The position numbers and the translations under genes were made by a program. 31,862 nt of DNA from Ophiothrix spiculata (lineage: Eukaryota > Echinodermata > Ophiuroidea > Amphilepidida > Ophiotrichidae): the NCBI GenBank assembly GCA_000969725.1, contig JXSR01S007609.1, one strand, 5' to 3'. Shown in pieces: positions 31,701-31,862 of the stretch. Under the pieces are notes generated by a model, which saw only the letters and a program-made list of their open reading frames with translations, was not told the origin of the DNA and ran no database searches. Each line of letters begins with the position of its first letter. The first letter of the stretch is position 1.

Positions 31701-31862
31701 CTTCAGCTATTAAATTGAGGTTTTTGAAACAATTTCAGCCTATCTTACAAACTTGACCTCAAGACATCTCGACCTAGGTGACTTTTTACACTATGAATAA
31801 ATTAAAGTTGTTATTTTATTAATTAAAGTCCTAAGTTCTCAGTGTTGCGGATTTTCCACAAA
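31681..31862. repeat. Dispersed repeat, second copy (runs off the window)
   Basis: Nearly base-for-base the same as 27361-27542, with no visible indel over about 180 bp and only a few substitutions outside its first 20 bases. Spacing between the copies is 4,320 bp. It reaches the right edge still matching, so the full length is unknown. It contains AATAAATTAAAG and a GTTGCGGATTTTCC stretch but no coding signal. Confidence 0.85.

Overview
This window is AT-rich animal nuclear DNA. It has introns with GT-AG borders, dispersed transposon remnants, tRNA-derived SINEs, a 50-base assembly gap, and no operon-like packing. The only well-supported gene is the 3' half of phosphatidate cytidylyltransferase (CDP-diacylglycerol synthase; vertebrate CDS1/CDS2, fly CdsA). 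It is encoded on the minus strand by five exons between about 13.9 and 26.7 kb. The exons join in frame to give 172 residues that carry the complete family signature and the natural stop codon. The residues fall between the fly and human forms. With the repeat types (PIF/Harbinger-like, hAT-like, TTAA-type and SINE families), this suggests a marine invertebrate, possibly an echinoderm or another deuterostome. I cannot fix the species, and that assignment is an inference.

Layout. 0-13.6 kb: no gene recognised. This part holds mobile-element debris: four Harbinger-like MITEs with TNA target duplications plus a shortened fifth copy, a foldback element with a MITE nested in it, a SINE, a hairpin element, a TTAA-flanked MITE, a GTAACGTTTGTGA-repeat region, and a tandem segmental duplication (11.4-13.6 kb) with an hAT-like MITE nested inside a Harbinger-like MITE. 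13.7-26.7 kb: the CDS gene. Its four introns (about 3.5, 1.6, 3.9 and 3.3 kb) are full of inverted-repeat elements. They include a 688-bp foldback just upstream of one splice acceptor and a decaying tandem array derived from the acceptor half of one CDS exon. 26.7-30.2 kb: probable upstream CDS intron or intergenic DNA, with no further CDS exon seen. The N-terminal part, roughly 270 residues by comparison with vertebrate proteins, should lie beyond the right edge. 30.2-31.7 kb: on the plus strand, an immunoglobulin-domain sequence built of three exact-period (366 bp) repeats plus part of a fourth domain. It is broken by three stop codons and a SINE insertion, so it is probably a pseudogene.

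The two gene-like loci have no evident functional link. The CDS protein is an ER membrane enzyme of phospholipid synthesis. The Ig sequence would be a secreted or surface protein if it were intact. The most unusual structures are the exon-fragment array at 19.26-19.83 kb, the foldback at 23.4-24.1 kb, the Ig cassette array, and a 1-kb insertion at 29.1-30.1 kb. That insertion has a 34-bp direct repeat at its ends, two perfect CRE sites, and a possible first exon for the Ig gene.
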